DNA from: Symsagittifera roscoffensis
Lineage: Eukaryota; Xenacoelomorpha; Acoela; Convolutidae
Direction: 5' to 3'
Assembly (NCBI RefSeq): GCF_963678635.1
Contig: NC_087071.1
Span: forward strand, 36,285,438-36,349,437
DNA: 64,000 bases
The notes beneath the pieces were generated by a model that was given only the letters and a program-made list of their open reading frames with translations, did not search any database and was not told where the DNA came from. Below, in pieces: positions 11,101-23,000 of the stretch; position 1 is the first letter of the stretch; every line of letters starts with the position of its first letter. Position numbers and translations under genes: made by a program.

Positions 11101-13209
11101 CTGTCATTTTTTTTTACTTTCAGCTATTCTTATGAACATTTTTTCTTTATTAGGTAACAGTTCGGGAATCGGTTCTGCGGGTGCCATCGGGAAACAAGGT
11201 ATCCTCTCCTCGCCGCGTCTGTCACCATCAACCTCAACTTCTGCTAACCCCTTACAACGTCAGGGCGGGTCCCCGGTTGTAGGTGGACGAGGCAGCACAA
11301 GTGGAGGTGTAGGAGGAATTGGGCAAATGTTGCAGAGCTACTCGGAAAACTCGACACAACAGTTGCCGAACATAGCCGATTTAGAAGGTATTTGCACTTA
11401 ATTCACTTTTGCCTAGTTAATACTCCTGCCTAGTTATTTGTTCGGTACCTGAAAATCTATCGTAAAACTAAAGCGGAAGTCGAATTCTCTGCTTAGACTT
11501 ATGATTAGTTGGTCGAGAGTTCGAATCCCGAGTAAACTAAAAAAAAAAAAGATTATTTTCAATAACTTTGTAAATGTTTGTTGGATTATCATCAGTGTTT
11601 GAGAATCGAAGCTCCACCCTGTGTGAAGAGTCAAGTGTTTAATAGAAAACCATTAGGCCGATTATTTTTCATTTGAAGCCTGTTGAGAACTTATCATTTT
11701 TCGGTTATCTATGCGAAGTTGAATTTCGCCTGTATAAAAACATTAGGATGAAAGAAATTTAAATTATCCGACTTAAGTAAAAGCTGCTTATTAAGTATCA
11801 TTGAAATGAAACAAGAGGGCGACAGATCGGCGAAGTGCTGGTACTTGAACAAAAATCATTCAAAAAAAAATTAAAAACCACAGCGTTTGTGTAAATATGT
11901 AAACTTGTAGTCAAGTCGGATAAATTGAATTTTTTCCATCCTTATGTTTTTATACAGGCGACATTTAAATACGCACAGATAAAAGAAAAATGAAAAATTC
12001 TCAACCGAAAAGATTTTATGTTTTTCATATTGGTTCTTTTTCGTCCGATGTAATCATAACTAAATCAAAATGTTAACTTATAAGGTTATTTTATATGGCT
12101 ATTTGTGTTTTCAGGGTTTCTTAAAGTAGTCTTTCCGGATGAGAAGACAGAAACTATAATCAGTAAACTGCTGCCAGTGCCACCCTCGATGAGTGCGTTT
12201 GACGTGTGTGCCATGGTCGCCCACAAACTCAAGATATCCCACAACCCGGAGGACTTTGGACTCTATGTCGTCATAGAGGGAGAGAGTAAGTTCTTTTTTA
12301 AGAGTCCATCAACGTAGTTCAGACTTTTTTTATAGATAATTATGATTTTCTTAAGGAAAGGTCTAAATTTGCTCAAGCTCATTTTTACCGAGCTTTGACT
12401 TTTGATTTTTCAAGTTCAGTTCATTTCCTTGGTTAAAAGGAAGGCAAACTCCGGAAGGCGTAATTTTGAAGTTAATTAACTTGATTTTTGTTTTCACAGG
12501 AACCAAAATAGACGACAACCAATGTCCCCAAGAAGTGAAAGCCAAACTAGTGGTTGAAAATAAGAAACACCTCTTCGCCTATCAACGACACACCGCAAAT
12601 ATTTTGTGGGCTAAAACGTCGAATAATTCACCGCCCACTACACTTAACAGCACAAATTCCACTTCAGAATCACCGAATCAGACTTCAAAATCAACAACAC
12701 CTAAGAAAATAACAACAGCATTACCTCACCAACACAAAACAGCAGCAAAAACCACTCCAGAATCAGCAAAAATATCAACAGGAAAAGCAGCAGCTTCTAG
12801 TGAAAAGTACGAAAAGGCAGCAACAAAAAGAGGTTTTTTGAAATCATCGCTAAGTACACCGGGAGTTATGTCACTTCAAAGTAGTAATTTCGTGGCGTTG
12901 CCGCCGTCGAATCCAAATGTCACACCATCGGGAGGAGGAACTACAGGAGCTTCGCTGCGTCTCCCTTTCCCTTCGGTGCGTCGCGCCAGAGGTGGGGGGA
13001 GTTTATCCCCGCAACCACGTCAAACTGTGGATAACCAATATGTATCGAGTTTCAATGAGGATACCCATTTATCAATGTCTTTACCTCACTCGGTAAGACA
13101 TGGAATTCTTAGTAGCCCGGAACCTCCGAGTTTAAGCAGGAGTTTCAATTCGGGCAGCGGCTCGAAAAGTAGAAAAGGTGACCATCAAGTGACAACGTCT
13201 CGAAGCTGA
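7948..13209 (+). CDS. RIN/Sprint-type Rab5 guanine-nucleotide exchange factor, C-terminal half (six exons)
   Basis: The joined exons (7948-8155, 9871-10072, 10578-10733, 11154-11387, 12115-12285, 12500-13209) read 559 residues without a stop, ending at TGA 13207-13209. Residues 1-150 form a VPS9 domain, including FSPTHKLENLLAASKAIY, GAEEFLPMLIY and GEAGYYLTALS. Then come a Ser/Gly/Pro-rich linker, a Ras-association domain split over the last two exons (KVVFPDEKTETI to HLFAYQRHT), and a Ser/Thr/Ala/Pro-rich tail. VPS9 domains load GTP on Rab5-family GTPases; the RA domain binds active Ras, linking receptor signalling to endocytosis (family knowledge). VPS9 followed by RA is the RIN1/2/3 and fly Sprint order. 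The N-terminal part, normally with SH2, is outside the window. The first acidic position of the usual GADDFLP motif is Glu here. Confidence 0.88.
8156..9649. other. RIN intron, no gene; small repeat fragments
   Basis: Intron sequence. A family-D-like fragment (TTTGTTCGCGCCTAATTGACTGTG) lies near 8430-8455, and a tRNA B-box-like string (GATCGAATCC, 8340-8349) lies just before it. The short frames on both strands are not supported. Confidence 0.5.
9650..9690 (+). repeat. Family D hairpin in RIN intron 1 (copy a)
   Basis: The arms AAGTGTC (9657-9663) and GACACTT (9679-9685) pair perfectly around AATAAACGAAGTGAA. The loop sequence is the family D core. It lies about 190 bases before the exon b acceptor. 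Confidence 0.6.
9820..9870 (+). repeat. Family D hairpin core next to RIN exon b acceptor
   Basis: The core TCAATGAACGAAGTGAAGAC is present with imperfect arms (AAGCGTC against GACATTT: five Watson-Crick pairs, one G-T, one mismatch). The T-rich tract that follows ends in the TAG that serves as the exon b acceptor. Confidence 0.5.
9871..10072 (+). CDS. RIN exon b: VPS9 catalytic core
   Basis: The acceptor TTTGTTTAG ends at 9870 and the donor GTAAGT starts at 10073; the exon ends in phase 1. It encodes GAEEFLPMLIYCLVQ and GEAGYYLTALSVA. The Tyr and Thr of YYLT (codons at 10045-10056), which contact the GTPase in VPS9 structures, are present. The acidic residue that is normally Asp in GADDFLP is Glu (codon 9925-9927). 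Confidence 0.9.
10090..10260 (+). repeat. Family D copy in RIN intron 2
   Basis: The arms AAGTGTC (10094-10100) and GACACTT (10116-10122) enclose AATGAATGCAATGAC. A T-run ending CAG follows at about 10140-10149, then GGCGGTTTGACTTGTGATTTC and the CATTTCCTTTGTTAAAA motif. The order equals that of the copies at 12330, 17060 and 61640. Confidence 0.6.
10578..10733 (+). CDS. RIN exon c: end of VPS9 plus linker
   Basis: It sits between CTTTTCAG and GGTATATA. The split codon restores Ala, so the reading runs SVA-AHILKNVPENT, matching the VHVLKN-type end of VPS9 domains. The rest is an acidic, Asp/Glu/Ser/Gly-rich linker. 156 bases, phase 1 at both ends. Confidence 0.82.
10734..11153. other. RIN intron 3, AT-rich
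   Basis: Sequence between the donor at 10734 and the preferred acceptor. It holds a second usable acceptor ending at 11123; nothing else recognised. Confidence 0.6.
11154..11387 (+). CDS. RIN exon d: Ser/Gly-rich linker
   Basis: The peptide GNSSGIGSAGAIGKQG to LPNIADLE has low complexity and probably no fold. Two acceptors are possible: TTTATTAG ending at 11153, or CTTTCAG ending at 11123. Both keep the frame; the second would add ten residues (AILMNIFSLL). I prefer the downstream one because the upstream choice inserts a hydrophobic stretch. The donor is GTATTT at 11388; phase 1 at both ends. Confidence 0.72.
11388..12114. other. RIN intron 4 with a tRNA-like B-box fragment
   Basis: The string GAGTTCGAATCCC (11516-11528) resembles a pol III B box, after a GCTTAGACTTATGATTAG stretch. 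The T-arm stem does not pair, so this is at best a degenerate tRNA-derived SINE head. The rest is plain AT-rich intron. Confidence 0.4.
12115..12285 (+). CDS. RIN exon e: first half of Ras-association domain
   Basis: It is flanked by TGTTTTCAG and GTAAGT. The peptide starts GFLKVVFPDEKTETIISK and includes FDVCAMVAHKLKISHNPEDF and GLYVVIEGE. This is the beta-hairpin, helix and strand pattern of an RA (ubiquitin-like) domain as placed directly after VPS9 in RIN proteins. 171 bases, phase 1 at both ends. Confidence 0.87.
12330..12460 (+). repeat. Family D fragment in RIN intron 5
   Basis: It contains GGAAAGGTCTAAATT, then GCTTTGACTTTTGATTTTTC, then AGTTCAGTTCATTTCCTTGG and GGAAGGCAAACTCC, matching 10190-10255, 15390-15470 and 61710-61775. 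Confidence 0.55.
12500..13209 (+). CDS. RIN last exon: end of RA domain and Ser/Thr/Pro-rich tail
   Basis: It starts after TTTTCACAG. The first 35 residues (TKIDDNQCPQEVKAKL then HLFAYQRHT) complete the RA domain; the QCPQ..K motif recurs in this family. The following ~200 residues are rich in Ser, Thr, Ala, Asn, Lys and Gln, with short basic patches such as RRARGG, and look disordered. TGA is at 13207-13209. Confidence 0.87.
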
Positions 13210-13343
13210 CCCCAAAATTAAAAGAAAAATTTTTGCTTCTGTGAAATTTCGGAAGGCTAGAAAACTCGAAAGGTCTGTCTTAAACTGGGTTATATGGGAG
13301 TTAGATTAAAGTGGAACTAAAATATGCTATGCTAAAAGTATAA

Positions 13344-13496
13344 AATAAAATTATTTTTGTTAAAAGAGTAATTTGGGAAGATCAAGAGGTCAAGTGTTAG
13401 TGTGATTTGTATAATATGTCGCCTGGAGAAAGTTTAAGAAATTAGTTTTTATGATTCTAAAATTTGGTGAATTATTTTTCACTGGAATCAAATAAA
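13344..13496 (+). promoter_or_regulatory. Candidate polyadenylation signals of the RIN gene
   Basis: AATAAA hexamers occur at 13344-13349 and 13491-13496, about 135 and 280 bases after the stop codon. Either could end the transcript; in AT-rich DNA the hexamer alone is weak evidence. Confidence 0.4.
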
Positions 13497-13499
13497 AAA

Positions 13500-15117
13500 A
13501 ACATGTATCACATAAGAAGTAGAAAAACTCTATTAAAAATTTTCCTACATGGTGAATAGATAAAACAGACTTATCTTCAGACTTATTTATTGTGCTATTT
13601 TCTTGAAGTTTGGTTTACTGTTTCTCAATTGTGCTAGTTTTGAGTCCTTCAACTTTATACGTGGTGGGTGCAGATAACTTGTGCAATTTTCATACATTTT
13701 TTCAGTTATACGAAGTCGTATATTTCTACCCTCTCTCCTCACAAGAAAAGGCATTCTCAAGTTCACTTGAAGTGAAACTCCCCTCCTATTTTAAGTGTGT
13801 CCCAAGTTAATTTAGGACACCAGAACCTCGAAACCCCAAAAAATAATTGGATCTATTTCAAATAGTCTCGCAGTCTTTTCATAAATCGCCGTCTTTCGAA
13901 ACATCGAAGTTTATCGCCGTAATCAACTCTTAGCTTCAATACAAAGTTTTTCCCGCAACAATTGTTATTCAACCTAATTCTGACACGTTGCGGGTTTTAA
14001 ATTCTACGCCACATATGAAAATAGGAGTTTAGACTTCTCGAAATTTATTCATAAGCTGAGTTGAAATGACGGTTTGATTATTTTGAGTAGATTCAATTTA
14101 ACGAGTATAATAGTGTTTATTCACGAGTAATGGCGTAGGAAATCTGTGAGTCGAATTCGATTTTTTTTATTGATGATGATTTAATACTATATATGGCAAA
14201 AATGTGAAAGAAACATGGTCAAATTGTTTTAAAAATTTAGAGTTGAAAAAAGCCCTAAATTAACAGAAAATTATACGTTCTGATTTGGAGTTTTCATCAT
14301 CTTGAATTTATCTGATCATCAATTTTTTACTCTATAATAAGTGAACAAAAATGTTATCAAGATTTACTTCACGGCGGAAGGCTTAGTAGTTTATCTTTGA
14401 TGCATTAGAAAAGCATCATCAATATAATTGGTTGAATTCTACAATTTATTTGATTAGATAACGTTAAAAAGTCATTAGCTTTGTGAGTGTGATGATATAA
14501 AATTTGAGTGATGTGATGTTTTTGCACTTGAAAAGAAAGCGTTATGTCTTAATATTGATTGTAATTTGGTTTAGTAGTTAAATGAACTATTTAAATGAGT
14601 TTTCACTAAAAAGTTAAACTGAAATTTGTATTTCTTTAAAATTTGGTGCTCTATTTTAAACTCGTCTTAACCCAAATCTTTCCTGGACAAAATTAATCTT
14701 CGGCTTAATAATAAATCGAGTTGATTTGTCAGCCGATGAAATACTCGAGAATATTGTAGAAAAATGCGTGAAAACGTCAAACTTGTGTTAATGAGAAGTG
14801 AATCACGAACATAGCCATTATGAAGAAGTATAAATTTAGTAATGTTCGATTAATATTAATAAATGATAAATTTGAATGGACTGCTATAGATTGATGTGAT
14901 TTATATTTTGTCAATGCTCAAAATAGTTTTTGATATGCATAAACATTATTCACAATTGTTGCTACGCTGAGCGCATTTTAAATTCAAAACCTATTTTTCT
15001 ACCGCAAACCCTGTTTTATACTCATCGTCTAGTTAGCTAGTTGAGATTTTCTCAGTTTTTCAACTGAGAAACAAACGTAAACAAACAAGCAAACGCTTTT
15101 CACATATTATACGTTAA
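13500..15117. other. Intergenic, nothing recognised
   Basis: AT-rich DNA downstream of the RIN gene. No reading frame, repeat or structured element was supported. Confidence 0.55.
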
Positions 15118-15267
15118 ATGTTTCAAACAAAATGGCAAAAGTTTGTGCTCAATCTCACTGGAGAGCGATTAAGTTGCAGGTGTTTTATCCACTTTTTATG
15201 GAAATCTGTGTTTTTAATGAGTCGTGTAAATTTTATATGGCAGCTAGACACTTTGATCAACCAAGAA

Positions 15268-15312
15268 AACAAAGGCTCCGTAATCCAGAGGTCATCGGTT
15301 CTGATCCCGTAG
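15268..15312 (+). other. tRNA-like 3' half (degenerate SINE head?)
   Basis: The stretch GTAATCCAGAGGTCATCGG followed by TTCTGATCCCG resembles an anticodon-arm-to-T-arm segment with a B box. The acceptor stem and A box are not convincing, so I do not call a tRNA. It lies directly left of a family D copy, as does the similar string at 61529-61582. Confidence 0.35.
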
Positions 15313-15319
15313 TTGGACA

Positions 15320-16330
15320 TTTTTAGAGGCGATGAACGTAGGTGAGTTTTTTTATATAGATCGTGATGGTTTTCCTTTTTTTCCTGGAAAAGGTCTGTCG
15401 CAAGTTAACGTTTTCACGATTTGAAGTTTGATTTTTTTCAATTCAATTTACTCAGGCCAATTCCACTATCGAACAGCTAACGTCTCGAAAAACGTCATTG
15501 ACTTCTAATTTCGAAAATGATATTTAAATATTAGATTTCCCAGCTCAAAACAAATGAACTATTTATCCAGTTATCTCAAATTGGGTTGATTTTATCAAAA
15601 AGCGTCAATCGTAAATTGTTTAGAAACTCAAAGAGTTCAAAGACCATCTATTTCTTCAAAAATCGAAAGTTGAGTTTTTTAACAAAAAACAAGTCGGTCT
15701 TTCTGTTTGCTCGCCTTCATTGACTTCTTTTCCAACTGTCTGTTGGCTATGTTTTCATTTTAATTTTTTACTTGCTTTTTTAAATGGTATTATTACGCTT
15801 GAGATTAGCAAGCGTTATCAAATTATATACTTTTTTCGGGTTAACAACTTGTTTAACAGAATCACTTGGTATCTTGGTTCATAATGAATTCAAATTTCCA
15901 AGTGTCTCCGGTACAGAAAATAACGAACACGCTTGAGACGGCAAAGGTCCTGCCTTTTCAAACGGGGAGTATTCCGTTTCACAAAAAGATGGATTATTAT
16001 TTTTCTGCGGATATTTTGCCGGATCGCACGAACCTTAAAAATCTTAGAATAGAATTTGAAGTTCCAAGATTTCGCACGAGAATTGTTTTTGAATTTTCAT
16101 TAAACGCCGTCGAATGTATTTCTGGACGTGTTTGCCGCAAATAGAACATCATTCTAGACAACTTTATAAAAGTTTTTCAGTTGTGGGTTCTTCCAAAATT
16201 TTACCGCTTTCTTTGGACAAAGTGGCTCTTTTCCTTTCCTGGCTGCTAGCTTGCAATGCTATTTTGTGGGAATCGCAAGTGATGCGAAGCTCCACTTTGT
16301 TTCCGTGCAATAATATTTGTGTTCATTTGA
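15320..16330 (+). repeat. Dispersed repeat family D, longest copy
   Basis: In order it shows: the GATGAACGTAGGTGAG core, TATATAGATCGTGATGG, the TTTGATTTTTTTCAATTC region, CCACTATCGAACAG, the CAATCGTAAATTGTTTAG region, CCAACTGTCTGTTGGCTATG, a second stem ACGCTTG-AGATTAG-CAAGCGT (about 15796-15817), GGCAAAGGTCCTG, and an end near AAGTGATGCGAAGCTCC (16276-16292). The 92-codon frame at 15866-16144 lies in it and is not conserved in other copies. Confidence 0.6.
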
Positions 16331-16904
16331 AGAGTTACAATAATATGCAATAACTAAGCATTACAATTTCTTCACTTTTTGTTTTTCATTTTTTTGGTGT
16401 CCACATTTTTTCTTCCAAATTAAATCAGCATAATAAAAATGTTGTATTAGATGTGAAATTTCTCTGTTTTTCAGTGTTTTTTTTTCCTTTTTCTGTTCTC
16501 AAACTTATATTTTTTTCAACTTAAAATAGCATATCAAAAGAAATCAATAAGCAGTACAACAAGTAATTCATTTTTAGCCAGAGGCCTTCTTCTGGGGCTC
16601 TATTAATATCGGCACTACAACAAAAGTATTGTTCTACGGCGACCATTGCCCTTAGTATACTTAAATGAATAGCTTAAGGAAACGTAATTGTCATTATCGC
16701 TTAATTTTTTGCTGAAAAGCCAAGCTCGAGTGACGCTCTACACTTCTTCATGCAAAATTAGATCTGGTTTTGAAAATGACGACGAGAACAAACTTATGCT
16801 TTTTTGGTTCGTTCAACTTATGCTATCGGTGGCGTATGTTCACTAGATGAGTTTTTATTGTTTTTTGGCTTGAATTGCCCTCTGTTTTTTCATTTTTCAT
16901 TCGT
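16331..16904. other. Non-coding, nothing recognised
   Basis: AT-rich spacer between two family D copies. Confidence 0.5.
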
Positions 16905-17560
16905 ATGAATGTAGTTTAGACGCTTATATAGGTCGCGATGATTGTTTCATTTTTTTTTCAGTTGCATTTGGCCTCAAAATGTTTTTTTTCTTCAAAACTT
17001 GATGAGTTTTTTTTCTTCAGTTGATTTAGTCAACCATCCCGGAGACCTAACCCGGAGTTAAGAGTAATGAACGTAGTGAGTCCTGATGATTTTTTTTTTC
17101 AGTAAAAGTTTTAAAATTTGATTCAATTTGTTGCGGTTTGGTTTTCGATTTCTTTTTCAGTTCATTTCCTTTGCTAAAGGCATCATTTAAAGGCATCTTT
17201 TTTCTGTTTAATTGCGTTCATTGACTCTTTTCCAACTGTCTGTTCGCTATGATTTCGTAATTTTAGCCTAAATGATTTTGGCTGATCTTCTGTTTTTTTT
17301 TTTGTAATTTGGGCCTAACTGATTTTGGCTTATCTTTGTATCCGTTTAAGAACTAAAAACTTGATACTAAAAACTTGTTTAATGCTTGTTGTGTTTCTCG
17401 TCTGCTTATATGAAATTGATTTTTTCATTTTTCCAAAACAAAAGTTATTGGTTTTTTCAAGTATTGTTTCGACTTATATCCAGTTTTTTTTTCAATTTTC
17501 TTTTATTTCACTTATTTTGTTTCTTAAGTGATGCGAAGCTCCCCTTCGCCTCTGTGTCCC
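16905..17560 (+). repeat. Dispersed repeat family D, copy with two nested cores
   Basis: TTATATAGGTCGCGATGATTG (about 16922) with a T-run ending CAG is followed by a second core TAATGAACGTAGTGAGTC (about 17067) with its own T-run ending CAG (to about 17101). It then continues through GCGGTTTGGTTTTCG and TTTCCAACTGTCTGTTCGCT to the AAGTGATGCGAAGCTCCCC end (17526-17544). Two cores in tandem suggest partial duplication. Confidence 0.55.
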
Positions 17561-20049
17561 TTTTCATTTTTTACAAAATAACACGACGACGTGGGAATGG
17601 TTACTCCCATTAAATTGGAAATGGATTTGGAATAGAAACGAAATTTAAAAATAATAGTAATTCAAACAGTATTACTATAGAGCACTTAAAATTGACTTAT
17701 CATTAACAGCAGTAACAACACAAATAACTCAAAAATACGGGCCAAAAGACATCTTGGAAACTCGATCTGTTTTGGGAACGGTTTTTGAATTACCGATGCT
17801 TAGCTTCTGGGTTGAATGTTATAACTAAGGCTTGGGAGCAAAGTTATACGAAACAATAAGCCAAAAGAAAAGGCATTACACTTTCATAAGTAAAAGCAAA
17901 TCTAGTGCACAAAACGTGAGCGTCAGTATTCTTTGAAGTTCAATTTTAGAACTTATTGCTCATCATTTATATAAATGATTTTTGTGGTGAAACACAATCA
18001 GAATTGATTTTATACGCCACTGCCACAATTTTTAGTATCAAGTGAAAGAGATCAAAGAAGTCAAAAATCAGCTGAATGCATCATGCAAATTAACAGCATG
18101 TCTTGAGCCAGCAAAACGGCGTTGATTGCCTACTAAACCATAGCATAATTTTTTTAGAGAAAGAAACCTGAGTGGACGAAGTATTCAAACTGATAACATA
18201 GAAAATAAAATTAGGAAGTTCTTCAGGTATTTAAATGCTATTATCGACAAGATTTTTTTTGTTTATGATTGAGTTATGATTTTCTCACTACTTTTAATTA
18301 CATTTATTACTTTTAATTACACTATTTGTTACTATGAGAGTGATTGTTCCGATCATTTGAAAAATTGCGAGGAATTTGTTTTAGAGTGTGTTTTTGTTTT
18401 AATGTTTTTTATTTATTTTTATTTTCCACGCAAAATTAGCTACCACAAGTAATCATTGGAGAGAGGTACGTGATACGTAACTTTAAAGACCTTTCAGTCG
18501 TGATTCGAACGAAATTTAAAAATTGAAAAAAAAAAACGGTTGGAAATTTTTGTTCATTAAAAAGATCCAAGGTCTGTTACGGAATCGACTTCAAATTTTG
18601 AAAAAAAAGAACAATTTATTACAGGAAACTAGATGAGCGTTAACGCCAATTAATCAAGTTCTCAAAAAACGGAACATGAAGTGTTTGAAAAACTTGGAAA
18701 ATTAGTGAAATTAACCAGAACTGAGAAACTTTTCGATTTTTTTGAAAGCAAAATAAGATGGACAAAAACAAGCTGCTTCTACACGTATCATTTTCAGCTT
18801 AAAGAACATCAATTTTTGGTGAGAATTTCATTAATTAGTAGCTGGTTTTCATTTCACAGATGAGCATTTCGCAGATGATGAACGCGTCAGAAAAAGGGAC
18901 GCTTCTTTTTTAGGTATTCGACTAACTGACCTTTCAAAGGAGCTTTTAAGCACGAAAATAACAGATTAGTGGACGCAACTATATTGAGTTTTATTTCAAG
19001 AAGAGAAACTCGTTGCTTTGATATCTTTCGTCATTGAGTTTATCTTTAGCGCCTGGAAACCATCCCTTATGCCCTAATTTTTGTTCATCAGTTTGTAATA
19101 AGCGTCAAATATCAAATAAGCACCATCATTATTTAAAATGAGCATGTTTCAAATATTACAATAATTTCTGGATTGAATTTAATGGTTATAAAATCAGTTA
19201 GTTCCTCGAGCTTACAAAAAAGTCCACCAGGATTCGAAAACGTTTTTTTTAACTACACTGGATGTTCTGGTTTGCAAAATTATCCATTTTATTTTACGTA
19301 CATCATATCTCTTGAGATAGTTTTTTTCTCGGTAGTAACTCCCCCGTAAGAGAGTGCAATGGTGTCAATTGGGAGGGGTTTCAGCTCTAACACGAGCAGT
19401 TATGCTTGACCCTTATAACAAGTTCTTAGAGCGTCTTCGAAAATTGGAAAGGGCGATATTTTTCACTTGTCGATCCATTAGTTTTTTTTGTTTCTCAAAT
19501 CTATGGTTTGAATAATTTGCGCTGGTGTTTATCTCTATATGTTTCGATAATCTTCTTTTTGGCTGTAGAGGTCTAAACATGATTCGTGGATGACTTTTTA
19601 GGTTGATCAAAGTTTGCGAAAGGAAGTTCTGATTAGTTGACAACTCATTTGACAGTTACTCTATTTTCGCTAAAATAAGTATTTGAGAATTGATTGCTAC
19701 AAATTAGTTAATTTAGGAATTTTATGAAAATTTTGGAGCGCAGAAGAGAAATATAAAGCTTTATCTCGGTTCTTTTCATAATTTTGATCGATGAGAAGAC
19801 TCAAATGATTTCAGATTAGGGAATCCTATGGTTATCCGATCAGTTTCGAGAAAGTAACTTGTTTTCGTTTTCCTTTTAATTTTCTAAACTCGTTAATTTG
19901 ATGAAAACTTGTCAAATCTTTTTCTCTCAAAAATTTTTTGCTTTTTGATTTGATAACCATTAAAGATTTTGATTTAAGCATTCGAAACCGATAATTGGTG
20001 CCCTCTTAGTTTCGGAGAAAATTTTTTCCCTTGTTTTTCAAAGTTCAGA
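17561..20049. other. Non-coding, nothing recognised
   Basis: AT-rich sequence with only short frames. No convincing exon, repeat or RNA was seen. Confidence 0.5.
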
Positions 20050-23000
20050 CTTTTGTTTTTAGTTTTGACAAATCATCTCAACCATACGGTAACATGTAAT
20101 GTTGAATACGATTCGTTTCTACGGCCATTACAAAAACGACGCGCAGTAATAGCTTTTTTTTCTAATCATGATTCGATAACGTTTTTTGCTCCTATGATCA
20201 TTGGGTTTCCTGGGTGTGCATGCAGTTTTGATCATAAATTTAGCTTCCAATATTGATATTCAGTTCTACTTGTTTTCGATCGAAATAAATTAAAATTTTT
20301 TGTCAAAAAATGAAATTAAAATCAAAATTATTTTGTTAGACTTTTGAAAAATGTTCTCAATTGTATGACACCATTTTTTGTTGAAACCGACGCTCACTTC
20401 AGTTTCAATTTTGATGTCAAAGATTTATCAATGTTGTTATGCCTTAAACTTTCGTTTTGAAACTCCAACTAAGGTCTGTATTGGAGAATATAATTGATTG
20501 AACAGCCCACTTGGCCGGATAGATTGAAAAACGTATGGTTCGGCGATGACAAAAGAATCAAAACATTCTGATAATATTGAAAATAATTGAGCAATGCGTT
20601 TTGTCTTGCATCGTTATAAGTTTGAATTACTAACAAAAGTCGCACTAATCTTTTCTCCCAGAGACCTTGTACAGTTCATTCAGGTTGTCTAGCTGTGAAA
20701 AAATAATCTAATGTTTTTGAATCATGATATTTAAATTTTATATTTAAAGGTAAAACGCATTGTTTTCTTCGACCGTTTCTGCTAATAGAATCGATTTTCC
20801 TGTTTCTTGCAATTCTTTCTGCATGAACCAGATTCAAAAATGTTAAATTCAAAAAGGCTAATAGAATTCATGAATCTGCCAAAGAAACTTCTCTGTTGTA
20901 GAGAATGAATGCTCGACTGATTTATTTCAAGCAAAACTTCCAGGTTAATTAGTTTTGTGTTTGAACGGATTCAGGAAAAATTTAGGAAAAATTACAAGTT
21001 TAATGATTTTTGTCATGCAGCAGGATATTAAGTTCAAAGGTTTTTCAAGGTGACAAGATAATCCCTGTGTTTTCTCGGACCACTTCTTTTAAAGAATTAA
21101 AGTTCCTGTTTCTTGTAGTTCTTTCGGCATGAAACAGATTAAAAAAATGGAAAGTGCAAAAAGACTAATTTCATTCGTGCATTGGCCAAAAAAAACTTTT
21201 CTGTTGTAGAGTATGCTCAACTGAATTGCTTCAAACGAAAATGCTCAACGAATTGCTTAAAACGAAGATTTTTGTCATGCAGCAGGACATTATCTTTTTA
21301 GTTTTTTCTTTGAGAAGGTAATCCCTGTGTCAAATATTTTTTCAAATTTTTGAACTCGGTTAAACTGTAGTCAGAAAAAAAACATCGTCTTAAGTACCAG
21401 CAAAAAAACTAAGGTGAGCTCAACAGGATACACGGCGCATTTTTTTAATAAGCTCGCTGGGCTGGTTGGCGATTTACCTTCATTAATTGATATTGTGATT
21501 TGAAAAAGAAGTGGCGTTATGTGTGAGATAGGAGATACTCATTGTTCATACAATTTTCTGTCGTTGACGTTGTTCTTCTATTGGGAACAGTCTGTTGGAG
21601 TCTTGGAGTTATCTCTGTTTTCCATTGGATATAATTCGATGTTGGCTAAAACTTGAAAGAAAGATCTGTGAAATTCTCAGGTTATTGAAGTATCACTGTT
21701 ACAGCATTGAAGAACGACCAGTTCAAAATAATGAAATTTTCTTTACAGCAGAGCGGCCGATCCAGATATTTCTATGCTTTGCAGTTGCTTTAGTAGAAAA
21801 CCAGTGATTTCGTTTTGCACAACTCAGTCAAAATATTTTGCGGTCAAATTTTTATAGCAATTTGTGAGACGCGGTGAGAAATAATCCGTCTAAAAACCGG
21901 TACCAAATAGATACCGTCAATATCATGCAGAGCTAGTAGAATGAGTTTTAAGAACTCGTAAATAAGAATCCTAACACCTCGTAAATAAAAAGAAAACTTG
22001 TAGGTAATAAGATGCCAGGACAGTTGCAAGACATTATCACAGACCTGACTTGTTTGTGACATTTGCCTGCTACCCGCTGTTAACTGAATTTCAAAATCGC
22101 CTGACCCATGTTCAAACAGTTTCATCCCCAATTTGCGTTTCTGTAAGATTGTTCATTATAAAAAGAAAGTTTTGAAGGATAAATTGCTTCAAAAGGCGAA
22201 TTTTTTTGATTTTTTTTGGGAAAAAATTTCGTTGAAAACTTACCAAATTTTTAATGTTTGCAGATTGATTTTGTTCTAAATAGATATTTTTTCAAAATTG
22301 GCTGCCCTTATTTTTGTTATCGATTTCCAGTAAAATATGTTGTCGCTTGCTCAAGTTCTTTTGACTCTAAATCAGAGAAATGAAGAAAAAAAATGCCTCA
22401 AAGAAAGATGACATATCAACAACCTAAAAACCGCTAACGGCTGAACTATATAATTGCCTGAAAATATTTGACACTAAGGAACGTTTAAATTCTACTGTCC
22501 TTAGATGCATGGTTCAAAGATATTGCGATAAACTGAACAAAATCACCAAGCTTGGTAAATAGCAAATTTTCAAAGAGCTTTCTGCCAAAACAGTTTTTTG
22601 CGAGACTACTATCAATTGTTGGGATTCATACTTTTTGGACAACTAATACCCTGCAGTCCTTACTTATTTCATGACTCATGTACTTAATTAAAAGTCCATA
22701 ACTTTCTTTTGATTTTTCAAGATGATTAAAAACTAATAAGTAGCATATGAGCAACTATAAGTCGAATGTTTCAATTATTTATCTTCGAAAAAGTGTGTTT
22801 CAAGGGAACTGTAGACAAGTTTTTCAATTGATTGATGAAGAGGTTGATAGAACTGCAACCTATCAGAAATTGAGAAGACTGTGCCCGTCTGTTCACTGTT
22901 TCGATTTCTTTTAACCGATTTCCTTTTTTCTAGCTCTTTTTGATCATATACTAAGAGAGCAGCTAATAGTTTTTGCTTAACATCAAGCTGTTGAGGTTAT

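Noticed and set aside
15118-15326. Three overlapping frames open in the same 200 bases
   Set aside because: Simultaneous openness reflects few stops by chance plus a tRNA-like segment; no frame shows a domain.
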